Shown here piece by piece: positions 32,501 to 41,379 of a stretch of 52,578 bases of DNA. The notes beneath the pieces were generated by a model. That model saw only the letters and a list, made by a program, of their open reading frames with translations. It was not told the origin of the DNA and did no database searches. The stretch covers positions 1-52,578 of the forward strand of contig JANXBY010000041.1 in assembly GCA_025060455.1 (NCBI GenBank). Reading direction: 5' to 3'. The position numbers and the translations under genes were made by a program. Numbering within the stretch: position 1 is the first letter of the stretch; the number at the start of each line of letters is the position of its first letter. This stretch comes from Armatimonadota bacterium. GTDB taxonomy: Bacteria > Sysuimicrobiota > Sysuimicrobiia > Sysuimicrobiales > Sysuimicrobiaceae.

Positions 32501-34203
32501 CGGGCCTGCCCCACCACCACGACCCACCCCCGCCGGCCGTCCCCCATGGGGAACGCCGCCACCGGACGGTCTTCCACTATAGTAGCCGGCTCCGGGTACA
32601 CCCACCGCAGGGAAGAAAGGGCCGGGTGTCGCCCTCCGGCGGCCTCCCACTGGGAGGCAACCCAACCCTCGGCGGACTTCTCCACGGAAGCCTGCCGCCG
32701 TCCCCAGAACACCACTCCGTCCGGGGCCACCGAGCCGCGCAGGTGTACTTCGCCTCCAGTAGCCACCACCTCGGGCCAGTCAACCGGAGCCTCTTGGGCT
32801 TCCCACACCAGCCGCATCCGCTCGCCCGCGCGGTGGTGGGCCCGAACCAGCACTCGGTCCTGCAGGAAGGTTACGTCCGCCTCGGAAAGCCCTCCGGAAA
32901 GGGCTACCGCGGCGGAGGCCGGCAGGGTGTACGTGTAGTCCCCCGGGTAGGGGGCCCACGCGTGGCCCCAGGCGTACGCTCGGGGCACGCCGTCCACCAC
33001 CACCTGCAGCCACTCCGACTCCAACACCGCAGCGCGCTGGCGCACCTGCTCGGCCACCACCGGCATCCCCGCCGCGGCCGCGGCCACCACCAACGCCACC
33101 GCAACCCAGCCCCACCGACTCCGGCCGGCCAGGGCCACCGCGAACAGCCACACGACCGCGTACGCCCCCAGACCGGCCGCGGCAGGGCCAAGCGGGGGCC
33201 GAGGCCGGACCTCTAGCTCGCTGGGCACCTCCCGGGCGCCCGCGGCGGGAAGCGCGAGATACCACAGCGGAGAGGTGGGCGGGACCCTCTGCACGTCCGT
33301 GGCCCACGCAAACACCCGCCCGAGGCCCCTTTGAGCCCACACCGCCACCACCCGAGATCGCTCCACCACCGCCTGGCTGCCCACCAGCGGCTCCATCGCC
33401 CACACCGGGCCCGGCGCCACGGAGGCCAGGCCGGACACGTAGGAAATGGGGCCGACGTAGCGCGCCACCGCCAGCCAGTCCGAGACGGGGTTGCCGGGAG
33501 GCAGCCACCCCGACACCACCACCCTTCCCCCGTGCAGCACCCAGGTCTGCAAGGCCCGCCGCTGGGCAGCGTTCAGCTTCCGTTCGTCCAGCTCCTCCAC
33601 CACCAGCAGATCCAGGGAGGCGTACGCCGCGGCGCTGTCGGGCAGCAGCTCCTCGCGCAGCCGAACCACCGCCCGACGGCCGCCCGACGCCACCTCGAGG
33701 GGTGGAGCGGGAGGGTCCCGGCCCAGGTAGCCCACCACGCTGGCCGCCGCGCCCTCGGGCAGCGGGGTGGCGTGCGCGGATACCAGCTCCGAGCCGTCCT
33801 CGGCGGCCAGCGAAACCCTGACGGGCCGCCGGGGGTCCGACAGCAACGCAGCCACACGCCAGGTGGACCGGCCTCCGTCCGGCAAGTCCACCGGGAAGCG
33901 TAGCCGGACGCGCTGAGCTCCGAACTCCTGCGGAATTTCCACCACGAGCCAGCCGCGCACCCCGCGATCCACCGCCACCTGAACCGTGACGGGGTTCCAC
34001 TCGCCGAACCGGATCCACCCGTCCCAGCCGATGGAAACTTCCACCGACGCCTGGGCCGCAGCGGGTGCAGCGCACCCCAGGACGATGCCAACCACGCAGG
34101 CGAAGACGGAGGTGAGGGGGACGTGTCGAGACCAGCCGCACCCCGACCGCCCTGCGGGGCTCCGTGCCGCCGCCTGAGACGGGGTGCGGGGAGATCGTCT
34201 CAC
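32497..34203 (-). CDS. Secreted/membrane protein of unknown function, first gene of the vWA operon
   Basis: The 568-residue protein has an N-terminal signal-like region (basic residues, then a hydrophobic stretch ending CAAPAAAQA, cleavage near residue 52), a beta-sandwich domain, a Rossmann/GATase-like middle (DLLVVEELDERKLNAAQRRAL, GGRVVVSGWLPPG), two membrane helices around residues 340-380 and a beta-rich C-terminus. Comparable DUF4350-like proteins occur with MoxR operons, but I cannot assign a family with certainty. GTG 34203 is not preceded by a ribosome site; a stable hairpin lies just upstream. Confidence 0.65.
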   Translation of the reverse strand: MRRSPRTPSQAAARSPAGRSGCGWSRHVPLTSVFACVVGIVLGCAAPAAAQASVEVSIGWDGWIRFGEWNPVTVQVAVDRGVRGWLVVEIPQEFGAQRVRLRFPVDLPDGGRSTWRVAALLSDPRRPVRVSLAAEDGSELVSAHATPLPEGAAASVVGYLGRDPPAPPLEVASGGRRAVVRLREELLPDSAAAYASLDLLVVEELDERKLNAAQRRALQTWVLHGGRVVVSGWLPPGNPVSDWLAVARYVGPISYVSGLASVAPGPVWAMEPLVGSQAVVERSRVVAVWAQRGLGRVFAWATDVQRVPPTSPLWYLALPAAGAREVPSELEVRPRPPLGPAAAGLGAYAVVWLFAVALAGRSRWGWVAVALVVAAAAAGMPVVAEQVRQRAAVLESEWLQVVVDGVPRAYAWGHAWAPYPGDYTYTLPASAAVALSGGLSEADVTFLQDRVLVRAHHRAGERMRLVWEAQEAPVDWPEVVATGGEVHLRGSVAPDGVVFWGRRQASVEKSAEGWVASQWEAAGGRHPALSSLRWVYPEPATIVEDRPVAAFPMGDGRRGWVVVVGQAR

Positions 34204-34214
34204 GGTTTCAACGC

Positions 34215-34238
34215 CGGGCAGCCCCTTTGGGCTGTCCG
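34215..34238. terminator. Hairpin between fmdB and the vWA operon
   Basis: Ten base pairs (CGGGCAGCCC with GGGCTGTCCG, one G-U) around a four-base loop. It ends about 12 bases before the GTG at 34203. No U-run follows on the minus strand, so it may be a weak terminator of fmdB or a structure limiting translation of the next gene. Confidence 0.4.
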
Positions 34239-34247
34239 ACTAGGGTG

Positions 34248-34526
34248 CTACGTGCCCGACGCCTTCCCTTCCTTGGTCGAGCTGTCCTTGCTGTCGGACT
34301 TGCGGTCGGGCTCGGACTTCTTCTCCTCAGACTTAGACCCACCGTCCTTGGGCCGGCGGTAGTCGGTGGTGTAGAAGCCCGACCCCCGGAACACCAGTCC
34401 CACAGTACCCAGCAGCCTTCGCGTGACCCCTCCGCACCGCGGGCACGGCTCAGGGGAGCTGCCCACCGGCTGCAGCCGCTCGAAGCGGTGGTCACAACGG
34501 GTACAAAGGTACTCGTAGATCGGCAC
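34248..34526 (-). CDS. FmdB-family zinc-ribbon regulatory protein
   Basis: A 92-residue protein beginning PIYEYLCTRCDHRFERLQP with CxxC, then CPRCGG, forming a zinc ribbon, and VFRGSGFYTTDYRR, the classical FmdB signature. A Ser/Lys/Asp-rich disordered tail follows. FmdB-type proteins were linked to regulation of formamidase/amidase genes, but the wider family is of unknown role. GTG 34526 is supported by AAGGAGGG upstream. It stands apart from its neighbours by about 140 bases on one side and 45 on the other. Confidence 0.9.
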   Translation of the reverse strand: MPIYEYLCTRCDHRFERLQPVGSSPEPCPRCGGVTRRLLGTVGLVFRGSGFYTTDYRRPKDGGSKSEEKKSEPDRKSDSKDSSTKEGKASGT

Positions 34527-34637
34527 GCGCGCTCCCTCCTTGCCGGGTCCGAGCTGAGACGTCACGACCGCGCGGTCGGACGCAGAAACCACCCGGGCAG
34601 GACGCCTGGCTCTGGCGCCCCCGCGGGCCCTAGAAAA

Positions 34638-34646
34638 AGTTTAACA
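34638..34646 (-). promoter_or_regulatory. Candidate extended -10 promoter for fmdB
   Basis: On the minus strand TGTTAAACT (TG one base before TAAACT) lies about 110 bases upstream of fmdB. No good -35 at 17 bases; TGACGG occurs at 19. The surrounding 34527-34665 interval holds no gene. Confidence 0.3.
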
Positions 34647-34665
34647 CGCGGCTTGCCCCGCCCCG

Positions 34666-35700
34666 TCATCGGCGCTGCAGCCGCGCCACCCACACCGGCC
34701 CCGCGCGGTGCGCGAAACCTGTCCCGAAGACTACTGCGCGCCCGTCGGGCGACCAACTGGTGCCCACCAGCGCATCCGGGTCGGGGAACTCCAGGGCGTA
34801 ATCTGCCACCTGGAGGCGGCCGGAGCCGTCCGCGTCCACCACCCACACCGCCGCCCGCTCACCGCCTTCTTCCACCTCGGCGTAGCTGAGCTTGTCGCCC
34901 TGCGGAGACCAGCTCACTCCCCACAGGTGCCTGCCCCGGGCCACCGTGCGGGCGCGCCCGCCCTCCTGCACCGCCACCGCCCACGCGCCTTCCTCCGCAG
35001 CCAGGTACGCCACCGCCCGGCCGGTGGGGGACAGCTGGGCCTGCAGCACCAAGGGAAACGGGGACGCGAGCTTCCGGCGGTCAGCTCCCGCCACGCGCAC
35101 GTGCCACAGCTCCACAGTCCTCCCGCGTCCGTCCTCCGCCCGCGCAAACACGTAGAGCCCATTGGGGAACCAGCTCACGTCGTACAGGTTGTGCACCGGG
35201 CCGAACAGCTTGCGGCGCAGCCCCCCTTGCGCGGACACCAACCACAGCCACGCCCCTTGAGCCTCCACCACCGCCACGCCCCGGTCTCCTGAGGGGCTCC
35301 ACCGGAAAGACCGTACTACCCCCGGCAGGTCCACCCTACGGGGGCTTCCCGTACCCAGGTCCACCACCCAGAGGTTGCCCTGAGAGACCACCGCGAGCCA
35401 CCGCCCGGCCGAGGACCAGTCCACCCAGGTGGCCTGGCGCAGGGAAGACACCGTCCGCTCGCCCGACTCGCCCTCCTGCACCACCACCCCCTCCGCGGTG
35501 CCGAACGCCACCGCCCGTCCGTCCGGGGACCACGCGGCGTTACTGGTGGCTACCCGGTCGCTCACACGATGGGTCCCCGCGGCCCGCAGGGTGGCCACAG
35601 GTTCGGGCTTGGGCACCCGCCGCACGTGTACCTGGCAGCCGGAGGCCACCAGGACGGCCAGCAGGATCGCGCACCACCCGGCCCGAACAGAGGGGTTCAC
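34666..35700 (-). CDS. WD40/TolB-like beta-propeller lipoprotein
   Basis: A 344-residue protein with a lipoprotein signal (AILLAVLVASGC, Cys at about residue 20) followed by repeated beta-propeller blades of the form WSPDGRAVAFGT, WSSAGRWLAVVS, WSPSGDRGVAVV, WFPNGLYVFA, LSPTGRAVAYL, WSPQGDKLSYAE and WSPDGRAVVFGT: about seven blades. It resembles the TolB/PD40 type, which binds proteins or peptides. It is membrane-anchored and probably faces the periplasm or outside. GTG 35700 overlaps the stop of the methionine adenosyltransferase gene (GTGA). The link between a propeller lipoprotein and SAM synthesis is not explained. Confidence 0.88.
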   Translation of the reverse strand: MNPSVRAGWCAILLAVLVASGCQVHVRRVPKPEPVATLRAAGTHRVSDRVATSNAAWSPDGRAVAFGTAEGVVVQEGESGERTVSSLRQATWVDWSSAGRWLAVVSQGNLWVVDLGTGSPRRVDLPGVVRSFRWSPSGDRGVAVVEAQGAWLWLVSAQGGLRRKLFGPVHNLYDVSWFPNGLYVFARAEDGRGRTVELWHVRVAGADRRKLASPFPLVLQAQLSPTGRAVAYLAAEEGAWAVAVQEGGRARTVARGRHLWGVSWSPQGDKLSYAEVEEGGERAAVWVVDADGSGRLQVADYALEFPDPDALVGTSWSPDGRAVVFGTGFAHRAGPVWVARLQRR

Positions 35701-36899
35701 ACCACCGAGTACTTGCCCGCAGCCAGGTCCCGGATGAGGGTGCGCACGTCCTGCAGCTCGCGGTCCACCACCTCCTGCACCTGCCGCAGCACCCGCGCCC
35801 GCCGCACCCCCCGCTCCAGGATGACCTGGGCTGCGGCCACCTTCGGACGGTCCACGGGCTCTCCGATCTGGCTGCACAGCCAGATGTAGCACTCCCGCAC
35901 GCCCCGCACCTCTTCGTACACCCGCTGGGCGATCCGGTGGGTGAGGATGGTGTAGATCTTGCCCACGTGGGAGACGGGGTTCTTGCCCGCGGCCGCCTCG
36001 GTGCCCACAGGCCGGTTCAACGCGATCACCCCGTTCACCTTGTTGCCGCGCCCCACCTGGCCGCTGTCGCCGCTCTCCGCGGACGTGCCCGTCACCGACA
36101 GGTACACGCCCGCGATCCCCCGGCCGGGGACGTCTGCGTGGTTCAGGTACAGGTGGATCTGCGGGAGGCTCGACCGGGATCGCACGTACTCCAGCACCGC
36201 CTGGCGCATCTGCTCCTTGCGGCGGAAGTAGGTGGCCTCGCTGTCCACGAACCGGTCCACGAAGGCCACCGCCGCGGTCAGGTGGAGCTCCTTCCCCGTC
36301 CGCAGCCCCATGACCTTCACATCCTCCCCCGCTTCCGGGAACTCCCGCTTGAAGGCGGGGGAGTTGATGTACCGCTCCGTGTCCAGCACCACCCGCTCGG
36401 TCTCCGTCAGCGGCCAGTAGCCGACCGCCGCGGAGGTGTCGTTGGCACCCACCTCCTCCCGCTGGAAGATGTCCACCAACTCCGGGGAGCCCGGCTTGAT
36501 CTGCACGTCGTACTCCACGTGCTGATCGGGGTCCACGAACCGCAGGTGCTCCCGGATCCACCGTTTGGCGGTCTGGATGGCCAGCTCCCGGATGGGGATC
36601 TCCACGTCATCCGCCCGGTAGGTGGCCCGATCTCCGAAGATGAGCCGCATGGGCTGCGTGACGCGCCCTCCGCCGAACCGCACCTCCGCCTCTCCCGCCA
36701 CCAGGAGGGCCTTGTCGATGTTGTGGTGCAGGATGGTCCCCACCCGTTCCAGGTACGCCTTGCTGAGTTCCACGGAGACCTGCTCCATGATGGCGTCGCA
36801 GATGGAGTCGGGGTGGCCGACCCCCTTTCGCTCCACCAGCTCCACCTGGTGTTCGGACACGGGCAGGTCGGGCAACGCTTCCACGAGGATGTTCCGCAC
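35697..36899 (-). CDS. Archaeal-type methionine adenosyltransferase (S-adenosylmethionine synthetase)
   Basis: The 400-residue enzyme makes S-adenosylmethionine from ATP and methionine. It matches the archaeal family (AdoMet_Synthase, PF01941), not bacterial Met[61 protein letters not shown] split over two motifs, [57 protein letters not shown] and [18 protein letters not shown]. Length agrees with archaeal enzymes. GTG 36899 has AGGAGG seven bases upstream. No bacterial metK is seen in this window, so this is likely the main source of SAM, though the rest of the genome is unseen. Confidence 0.95.
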   Translation of the reverse strand: MRNILVEALPDLPVSEHQVELVERKGVGHPDSICDAIMEQVSVELSKAYLERVGTILHHNIDKALLVAGEAEVRFGGGRVTQPMRLIFGDRATYRADDVEIPIRELAIQTAKRWIREHLRFVDPDQHVEYDVQIKPGSPELVDIFQREEVGANDTSAAVGYWPLTETERVVLDTERYINSPAFKREFPEAGEDVKVMGLRTGKELHLTAAVAFVDRFVDSEATYFRRKEQMRQAVLEYVRSRSSLPQIHLYLNHADVPGRGIAGVYLSVTGTSAESGDSGQVGRGNKVNGVIALNRPVGTEAAAGKNPVSHVGKIYTILTHRIAQRVYEEVRGVRECYIWLCSQIGEPVDRPKVAAAQVILERGVRRARVLRQVQEVVDRELQDVRTLIRDLAAGKYSVV

Positions 36900-36973
36900 C
36901 GCGCGACCTCCTGAATCTGGTTTCGGTTGCCGCTTCGGTGTGCGCCCGCGGATCACCCGCCGGGCACGCAACC

Positions 36974-37002
36974 ATGGTATCGCCCGACCGTCCGGTTTCC
37001 AA
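36974..37002 (-). promoter_or_regulatory. Candidate sigma-70 promoter of the SAM synthetase gene
   Basis: TTGGAA and TACCAT lie 17 bases apart on the minus strand. The predicted start is about 70 bases before the GTG, with a GC-rich hairpin in the leader. I see no SAM-riboswitch core in it. Confidence 0.5.
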
Positions 37003-37041
37003 CACCCGCCGCGGGGGAGCTGGATTGCTGGCCTCGACGGG

Positions 37042-37704
37042 TCAGCGCCGGCGCCGCCGCGGCGCGAACAGGCGCACCAGCAGCACGCCGGCCACGAACC
37101 CGCCCACGTGCGCCCAGAACGCCACCCCGCCTCCCAGTTGGGTGGGCGCGCCCAGCGAGGCCAGCCCGTACAGCAGCTGCAGCAGGAACCACAGGGGCAA
37201 GAACAGCACCGCGGGCACTTCCGCCAGCTGGGTGAAGAACCCCATGGGCACCAAGGCCAGAATCCGCGCGTGGGGGAACAGCACCAGGTAAGCACCCAGC
37301 ACCCCCGCGATGGCACCGCTGGCGCCCACCATGGGCACCGGAGAGTCGGGCTGGAAGGCCACTTGCACGGCCGCCGCCGCCAGGCCGCACAGCAGGTAGA
37401 AGGTCGCGAACCCGCCGTGGCCCATGGCGTCTTCCACGTTGTTCCCGAAGATCCACAGGTACAGCATGTTGCCGAGCAAGTGGACCCAGCCGCCGTGCAG
37501 GAACATGGAGGTCACCAGGGTGTAGTAGGGAGGGTCGGGTCCCAAAAGCCGCGCGGGGACCACGCCGAAGGTCCGGAAGAACTCCGCCAGCTCCCACGGG
37601 GTCAGGCTCAGTTCGTACAGGAACACCACCACACAGGTGGCCAGCATCGCCAGCATGACCACCGGCGGCCGCCGGGCAGGCACACTGTCGCGCAGGGGGA
37701 TCAA
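37042..37704 (-). CDS. Rhomboid-family intramembrane serine protease
   Basis: The 220-residue protein has six or seven membrane helices and the rhomboid catalytic features: HGGWVHLLGNMLYLWIFGNN (20 residues; the oxyanion Asn/His loop), the nucleophile Ser in GASGAIAG, and the base His in FWAHVGGFVAG. It cleaves membrane helices of target proteins. A basic RRRRR tail ends the protein. It precedes the MgtC gene's 3' end by 16 bases, and so probably shares its transcript. Confidence 0.93.
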   Translation of the reverse strand: MIPLRDSVPARRPPVVMLAMLATCVVVFLYELSLTPWELAEFFRTFGVVPARLLGPDPPYYTLVTSMFLHGGWVHLLGNMLYLWIFGNNVEDAMGHGGFATFYLLCGLAAAAVQVAFQPDSPVPMVGASGAIAGVLGAYLVLFPHARILALVPMGFFTQLAEVPAVLFLPLWFLLQLLYGLASLGAPTQLGGGVAFWAHVGGFVAGVLLVRLFAPRRRRR

Positions 37705-37720
37705 CGCACGGCCCGCCGCC

Positions 37721-38392
37721 CTAAGAGGTCCAGGAGGCGGCCTCCACGCCTTCCAGGTCCGCCACCGCCATCAGGATGTCCTCGCGCCGCACGTGGGGCG
37801 GGAGCCGCACGCCCAGGTGCAGGCTTACCTTCCCGTCCCGCGCCGCCTCCATCTCCACACTCTCGATGTTGGCCTTGTGCTGGCCCAGCAAGGTCCCCAG
37901 GGCACCCAGCTGGCCCGGACGGTCCGCCATGGTCACCGCCAGCACCCCGAGACCCGTCGCCCGGCGCGGCAGCCACCGCTCCACGCGCGGGAACAGGTGT
38001 AGCACCGCCCAGGCGAGGCCCGTGGCCAGCAGGGCCACCAGGTAGAACCCGCTGGCTGCCGCCGTCCCGATGGCGGCCACCATCCATAGGCTGGCCGCGG
38101 TGGTGAGCCCGCCCACGCCCGTAGGATGTCGCCAGATGGTGCCCGCGCCGATGAAGCCAATGCCCACCACGATGTTGGAGGCGATGCGGGCGGGGTCCGC
38201 TCCGGTGCCGAAGAACCCGTACAGGCTGATCAAGGTGAAGGTGGCGGCACCCAACGCCACCAGGATGTGGGTGCGGAAGCCCGCGGGCTTTTCCAGCACC
38301 TCCCGCTCGATGCCGATGATCCCGCCCAGGACCACCGCCAGGACTAGGCGTCCCGCCAGCTCCAGAGGTTCCAACACGAGGGAAAACCCCAC
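37721..38392 (-). CDS. MgtC/SapB-family membrane protein with ACT-like C-terminal domain
   Basis: About 223 residues. Four or five N-terminal membrane helices with family motifs LGGIIGIEREVLEKPAGFRTH, split here as LGGIIGIERE and KPAGFRTH, then GIGFIGAGTIWR and GLTTAASLWMVAAIG, and a C-terminal alpha/beta ACT-like domain (ADRPGQLGALGTLLG ... EDILMAVADLEGVEAA). MgtC-type proteins modulate magnesium or envelope homeostasis by inhibiting F-type ATPase in some pathogens; the general role is unclear. The GTG start at 38392 is only four bases after the rseP stop; alternatives at GTG 38377 or TTG 38374 are possible. Confidence 0.85.
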   Translation of the reverse strand: MGFSLVLEPLELAGRLVLAVVLGGIIGIEREVLEKPAGFRTHILVALGAATFTLISLYGFFGTGADPARIASNIVVGIGFIGAGTIWRHPTGVGGLTTAASLWMVAAIGTAAASGFYLVALLATGLAWAVLHLFPRVERWLPRRATGLGVLAVTMADRPGQLGALGTLLGQHKANIESVEMEAARDGKVSLHLGVRLPPHVRREDILMAVADLEGVEAASWTS

Positions 38393-38396
38393 CCGC

Positions 38397-39431
38397 TCAG
38401 AAGTTCCGCTCGCCCACCCATCGTAGGATGTCCCGGTACGTGAGGGCAAGGACGAGCAGCAGCAGCAGCGCAAAACCGACCAGGTGCACGTACCCCTCCC
38501 GTCGTGGGTCCACGGCCTTCCGGCGCACCGCCTCCACCAGCAGGAACGCCAGCCGCCCGCCGTCCAAGGCTGGCAGGGGCAGCAGGTTGAACAGGCCGAT
38601 CATCACGCTCAAAAACGCGGTCATGAACAGGTACGAGTCAAACCCCACCTGGGCTGCGTCACCCAGCAGCCGCACCGCGCCCACCGGGCCCGCCAATTCC
38701 TCCAGCACGTTGCCGGACCCCACCAGGCGCACCAGCCCCACCACCATCTCTCGGGCGGACCGCACCGTGTGCTGTGCGCCCCACATCAGGGCCCGGTGCG
38801 CGGGCAGGCGCTCCCGCTCCACCGCGGGCGTGATTCCGGTAATCCCCACCCCCAGCCGTGGGTCCAGGCGCGGGGTCACGGTCACCTCGAAGCGCTGGCC
38901 GGACCGCTCCACGACCAGCCGCAGGGGACGGCCCGCGCTGCGGTGGATGGTCCGCACCATGGTCTGCCCGTCGGGGACCGGCGCCCCGTCGATGGCCACG
39001 ATCCGGTCTCCCACCCTCAACCCGGCTTCCGCGGCCGGCCACCCGGGCCTCACAGCCGCCACCACCGTGGTGACGCGACGCGGCAGCCCGTACGCCCACG
39101 CGGCCACTGCCACCAGGAGCACCGACAGCACCACGTTCATGGCCGATCCTGCCGCCACGATGGCGATGCGGGCCCACACGCCCTTGCTGCGGAACGACTC
39201 CGGCCCTGCCTCTTCCTCCGCGTCCTCCCCGGCCAGGCGGACGTAGCCGCCTAGAGGAAAGACATTCAGCCGGTATTCGGTCCCTCCGCGCCGCCGCCGC
39301 CACAGGGGAGGTCCGAACCCCACTGCGAACTGCTGCACGCCGACCCCGCACCAACGGGCCACCAAAAAGTGTCCGAGCTCGTGGGCCAAGATCATCAGGC
39401 CAAAGGCCACCACCGCCAGCAGCCACGACAT
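38397..39431 (-). CDS. rseP: Site-2 metalloprotease RseP
   Basis: The 344-residue intramembrane zinc protease has HELGH at about residues 19-23, a single PDZ domain (about 120-205: VVAAVRPGWPAAEAGLRVGD), and the conserved LFNLLPLPALDGGRL with the third zinc ligand Asp. Four membrane helices are predicted. In bacteria it cuts membrane-bound anti-sigma factors or signal peptides. ATG 39431 is favoured because GAGGAG lies six bases upstream; a GTG one codon earlier is too close. It overlaps dxr's stop by three bases, and the order dxr-rseP is standard. Confidence 0.95.
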   Translation of the reverse strand: MSWLLAVVAFGLMILAHELGHFLVARWCGVGVQQFAVGFGPPLWRRRRGGTEYRLNVFPLGGYVRLAGEDAEEEAGPESFRSKGVWARIAIVAAGSAMNVVLSVLLVAVAAWAYGLPRRVTTVVAAVRPGWPAAEAGLRVGDRIVAIDGAPVPDGQTMVRTIHRSAGRPLRLVVERSGQRFEVTVTPRLDPRLGVGITGITPAVERERLPAHRALMWGAQHTVRSAREMVVGLVRLVGSGNVLEELAGPVGAVRLLGDAAQVGFDSYLFMTAFLSVMIGLFNLLPLPALDGGRLAFLLVEAVRRKAVDPRREGYVHLVGFALLLLLVLALTYRDILRWVGERNF

Positions 39432-40591
39432 CACAGACTCCTCACCAGGGCCCGTGCCCAGCGGTCCGCCTCCAGGATCTCTTCCAGGGTGGGGTGGGGG
39501 CGGGTTTCATGCAAGTCCATGGCGGTCCGCACCAAGCGCGGAATCTGCCCGAAGCTCACCTCCCGGTCCAAAAACCGCTGCACGGCCACCTCGTTGGCGG
39601 CGTTCAGCACCGCGGGCAGGGTCCCTCCCACCGCCAGCGCCTCATAAGCGTACCCCAAACACGGGAACCGACGCAGGTCGGGGGGTTCAAAGGTGAGGCT
39701 GTGGGCGCTGGACCAGTCCAGCTGGCCGAAGGCGGCCGGGACCCGCTCCTGCCCGGCCAGGGCGTACTGGATGAACACCCTCATGTCCGGGCGGCTCAGG
39801 TGGGCCAGGCTGGACCCGTCCACGAACTCCACGATTCCGTGCACCACGCTTTGGGGGTGGATCACCACCTGGATGCGGTCCGGGGACAGGTCGAACAGCC
39901 ACCGCGCCTCGATGACCTCCAACGCCTTGTTCATGAGGGTGGCGGAGTCCACGGTGATCTTGGCCCCCATGCGCCACGTGGGGTGCTGCAGCGCCTCCTC
40001 CGGGGTCGCGGCCTCCATGGACTCCAGAGAACGCCGCAGGAACGGGCCTCCGGAGGCCGTCAGCAGGATTCGGCTGACCCGGTCCCGGGGCTCAGCTCGC
40101 AGGCACTGGTAGATGGCGCTGTGCTCCCCGTCCACGGGCACGATCCGGCCACCCCCCGAGGCCGCCCGCCTGCGCACCAGCTCACCCGCGGCCACCAGCG
40201 TCTCCTTGTTGGCCAGCGCCAGCTCCTTGCCCGCCTCCAACGCCGCGAGGCTCGGCAGCAGACCTGCAACCCCCACCACCGCCACCAGCACCACGTCCGC
40301 GGAGGGCCACCGCGCCAGCTCCTCCAGGGCGCCGGGACCCGCCAGGAGCTGGCCGCGCCAGGCGCGGACATGTTCCTGGAACTGTGCGGCTGCTTGGGGG
40401 TCAGCCAGTGCCACCGCCTCCGGCTGCCAGCGCTCCGCCTGCAGCGCCAGGGTCGCTGCGTCGCGGCGCGCGGCTAGGCCGACCACCCGCACCCGGCCGG
40501 CCAGGCCGTCGACCACCTCCAGGGCTTGCCGCCCGATGGAGCCGGTGCTGCCCAGGATGACCACCCGCCGCAGCTTCCCGGAGGCGTTCAC
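39431..40591 (-). CDS. dxr: 1-deoxy-D-xylulose-5-phosphate reductoisomerase
   Basis: The 386-residue enzyme converts DXP to MEP, the committed step of the non-mevalonate isoprenoid pathway. NADPH-binding GSTGSIGRQALEVV, LANKETLVAAGEL, the metal/substrate loop PVDGEHSAIYQCL, LTASGGPF, HPTWRMGAKITVDSATLMNK and IEARWLFDL are present. The metal/substrate loop normally reads PVDSEHSA; here the Ser is Gly. GTG 40591 overlaps the cdsA stop by four bases. It feeds undecaprenyl phosphate made by the neighbouring uppS. Confidence 0.96.
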   Translation of the reverse strand: MNASGKLRRVVILGSTGSIGRQALEVVDGLAGRVRVVGLAARRDAATLALQAERWQPEAVALADPQAAAQFQEHVRAWRGQLLAGPGALEELARWPSADVVLVAVVGVAGLLPSLAALEAGKELALANKETLVAAGELVRRRAASGGGRIVPVDGEHSAIYQCLRAEPRDRVSRILLTASGGPFLRRSLESMEAATPEEALQHPTWRMGAKITVDSATLMNKALEVIEARWLFDLSPDRIQVVIHPQSVVHGIVEFVDGSSLAHLSRPDMRVFIQYALAGQERVPAAFGQLDWSSAHSLTFEPPDLRRFPCLGYAYEALAVGGTLPAVLNAANEVAVQRFLDREVSFGQIPRLVRTAMDLHETRPHPTLEEILEADRWARALVRSL

Positions 40592-41379
40592 AGCCCTCCC
40601 GTCCACGCCGCAAACAGGTAGTAGGCCGCCACCCCGGAGAACAGCAGGCCGTCGAACCGGTCCAGGACGCCCCCGTGCCCGGGCAGCACGCTGCCGGAGT
40701 CCTTCGCGCGGGCCTCCCGTTTGATCGCGGACTCCCACAGGTCCCCCAGCTGGCCGCTGAGGGCGCACACCAGGCCTCCCGCCACCACCCACGCCGGTGG
40801 CAGTCCGAAGTACGCTCCTGCGGCCGCGGCCCCCACCAGCCCTCCAAACAGGCCGCCGACAGCTCCCTCCACGGTCTTGTTGGGGCTCAGCTCCGGCGCC
40901 AGCTTCCTGCGGCCCAGCCACCGGCCCACGAAGTACGCCCCGCTGTCCGCGCACCAGGTGCTGGTGAGCACGAGGAAGGTGACCGCCATCCCCTCGGGCA
41001 GCTGGCGCAACAGGACCCAGTGGGCTCCGAACAGGCCCACGTACACGGTGCCGAGCGCGGTGCCCGCCGCACCAGCCAGCACCCGGCCCCGCCGCGCAAG
41101 CAGCTCGCCCGCCAGACTCACCAGCACCACCAGGGCCAGCGTCCCCAAGGTCCACCGGCTCCCTCCCCACAGGGCGGTGATCGGCATCGCGGCGGCGCCC
41201 AGGGTGCCCAGCGGCCAGGCGGGGCTGTACCCGGCCCGCTGGGAAAGGGCGTAGAACTCCCAAGCTCCGACGGCCACCACCACCCCCGCGACCACCGCCA
41301 TGGGCCACCCTCCGGCCCACACCGTTACCACCGCCACCGGGATGCCCACCGCGGCGGTGGCCAGCCGCCTACCCAGCAT
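40588..41379 (-). CDS. cdsA: Phosphatidate cytidylyltransferase
   Basis: A 263-residue membrane enzyme making CDP-diacylglycerol from phosphatidate and CTP. About seven helices precede the signature SAIKREARAKDSGSVLPGHGG followed by VLDRFDGLLFS, the CDP-alcohol-type active site (21 residues given as SAIKREARAKDSG, SVLPGHGG). The family order uppS-cdsA-dxr is kept. ATG 41379; the start lies within the last 11 bases of uppS. Essential for phospholipid synthesis. Confidence 0.95.
   Translation of the reverse strand: MLGRRLATAAVGIPVAVVTVWAGGWPMAVVAGVVVAVGAWEFYALSQRAGYSPAWPLGTLGAAAMPITALWGGSRWTLGTLALVVLVSLAGELLARRGRVLAGAAGTALGTVYVGLFGAHWVLLRQLPEGMAVTFLVLTSTWCADSGAYFVGRWLGRRKLAPELSPNKTVEGAVGGLFGGLVGAAAAGAYFGLPPAWVVAGGLVCALSGQLGDLWESAIKREARAKDSGSVLPGHGGVLDRFDGLLFSGVAAYYLFAAWTGGL

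Noticed and set aside
36900-37041. Possible SAM riboswitch before the SAM synthetase gene
   Set aside because: Only a promoter-like pair and one GC hairpin are visible; none of the conserved SAM-I, SAM-II or SAM-IV cores was found.
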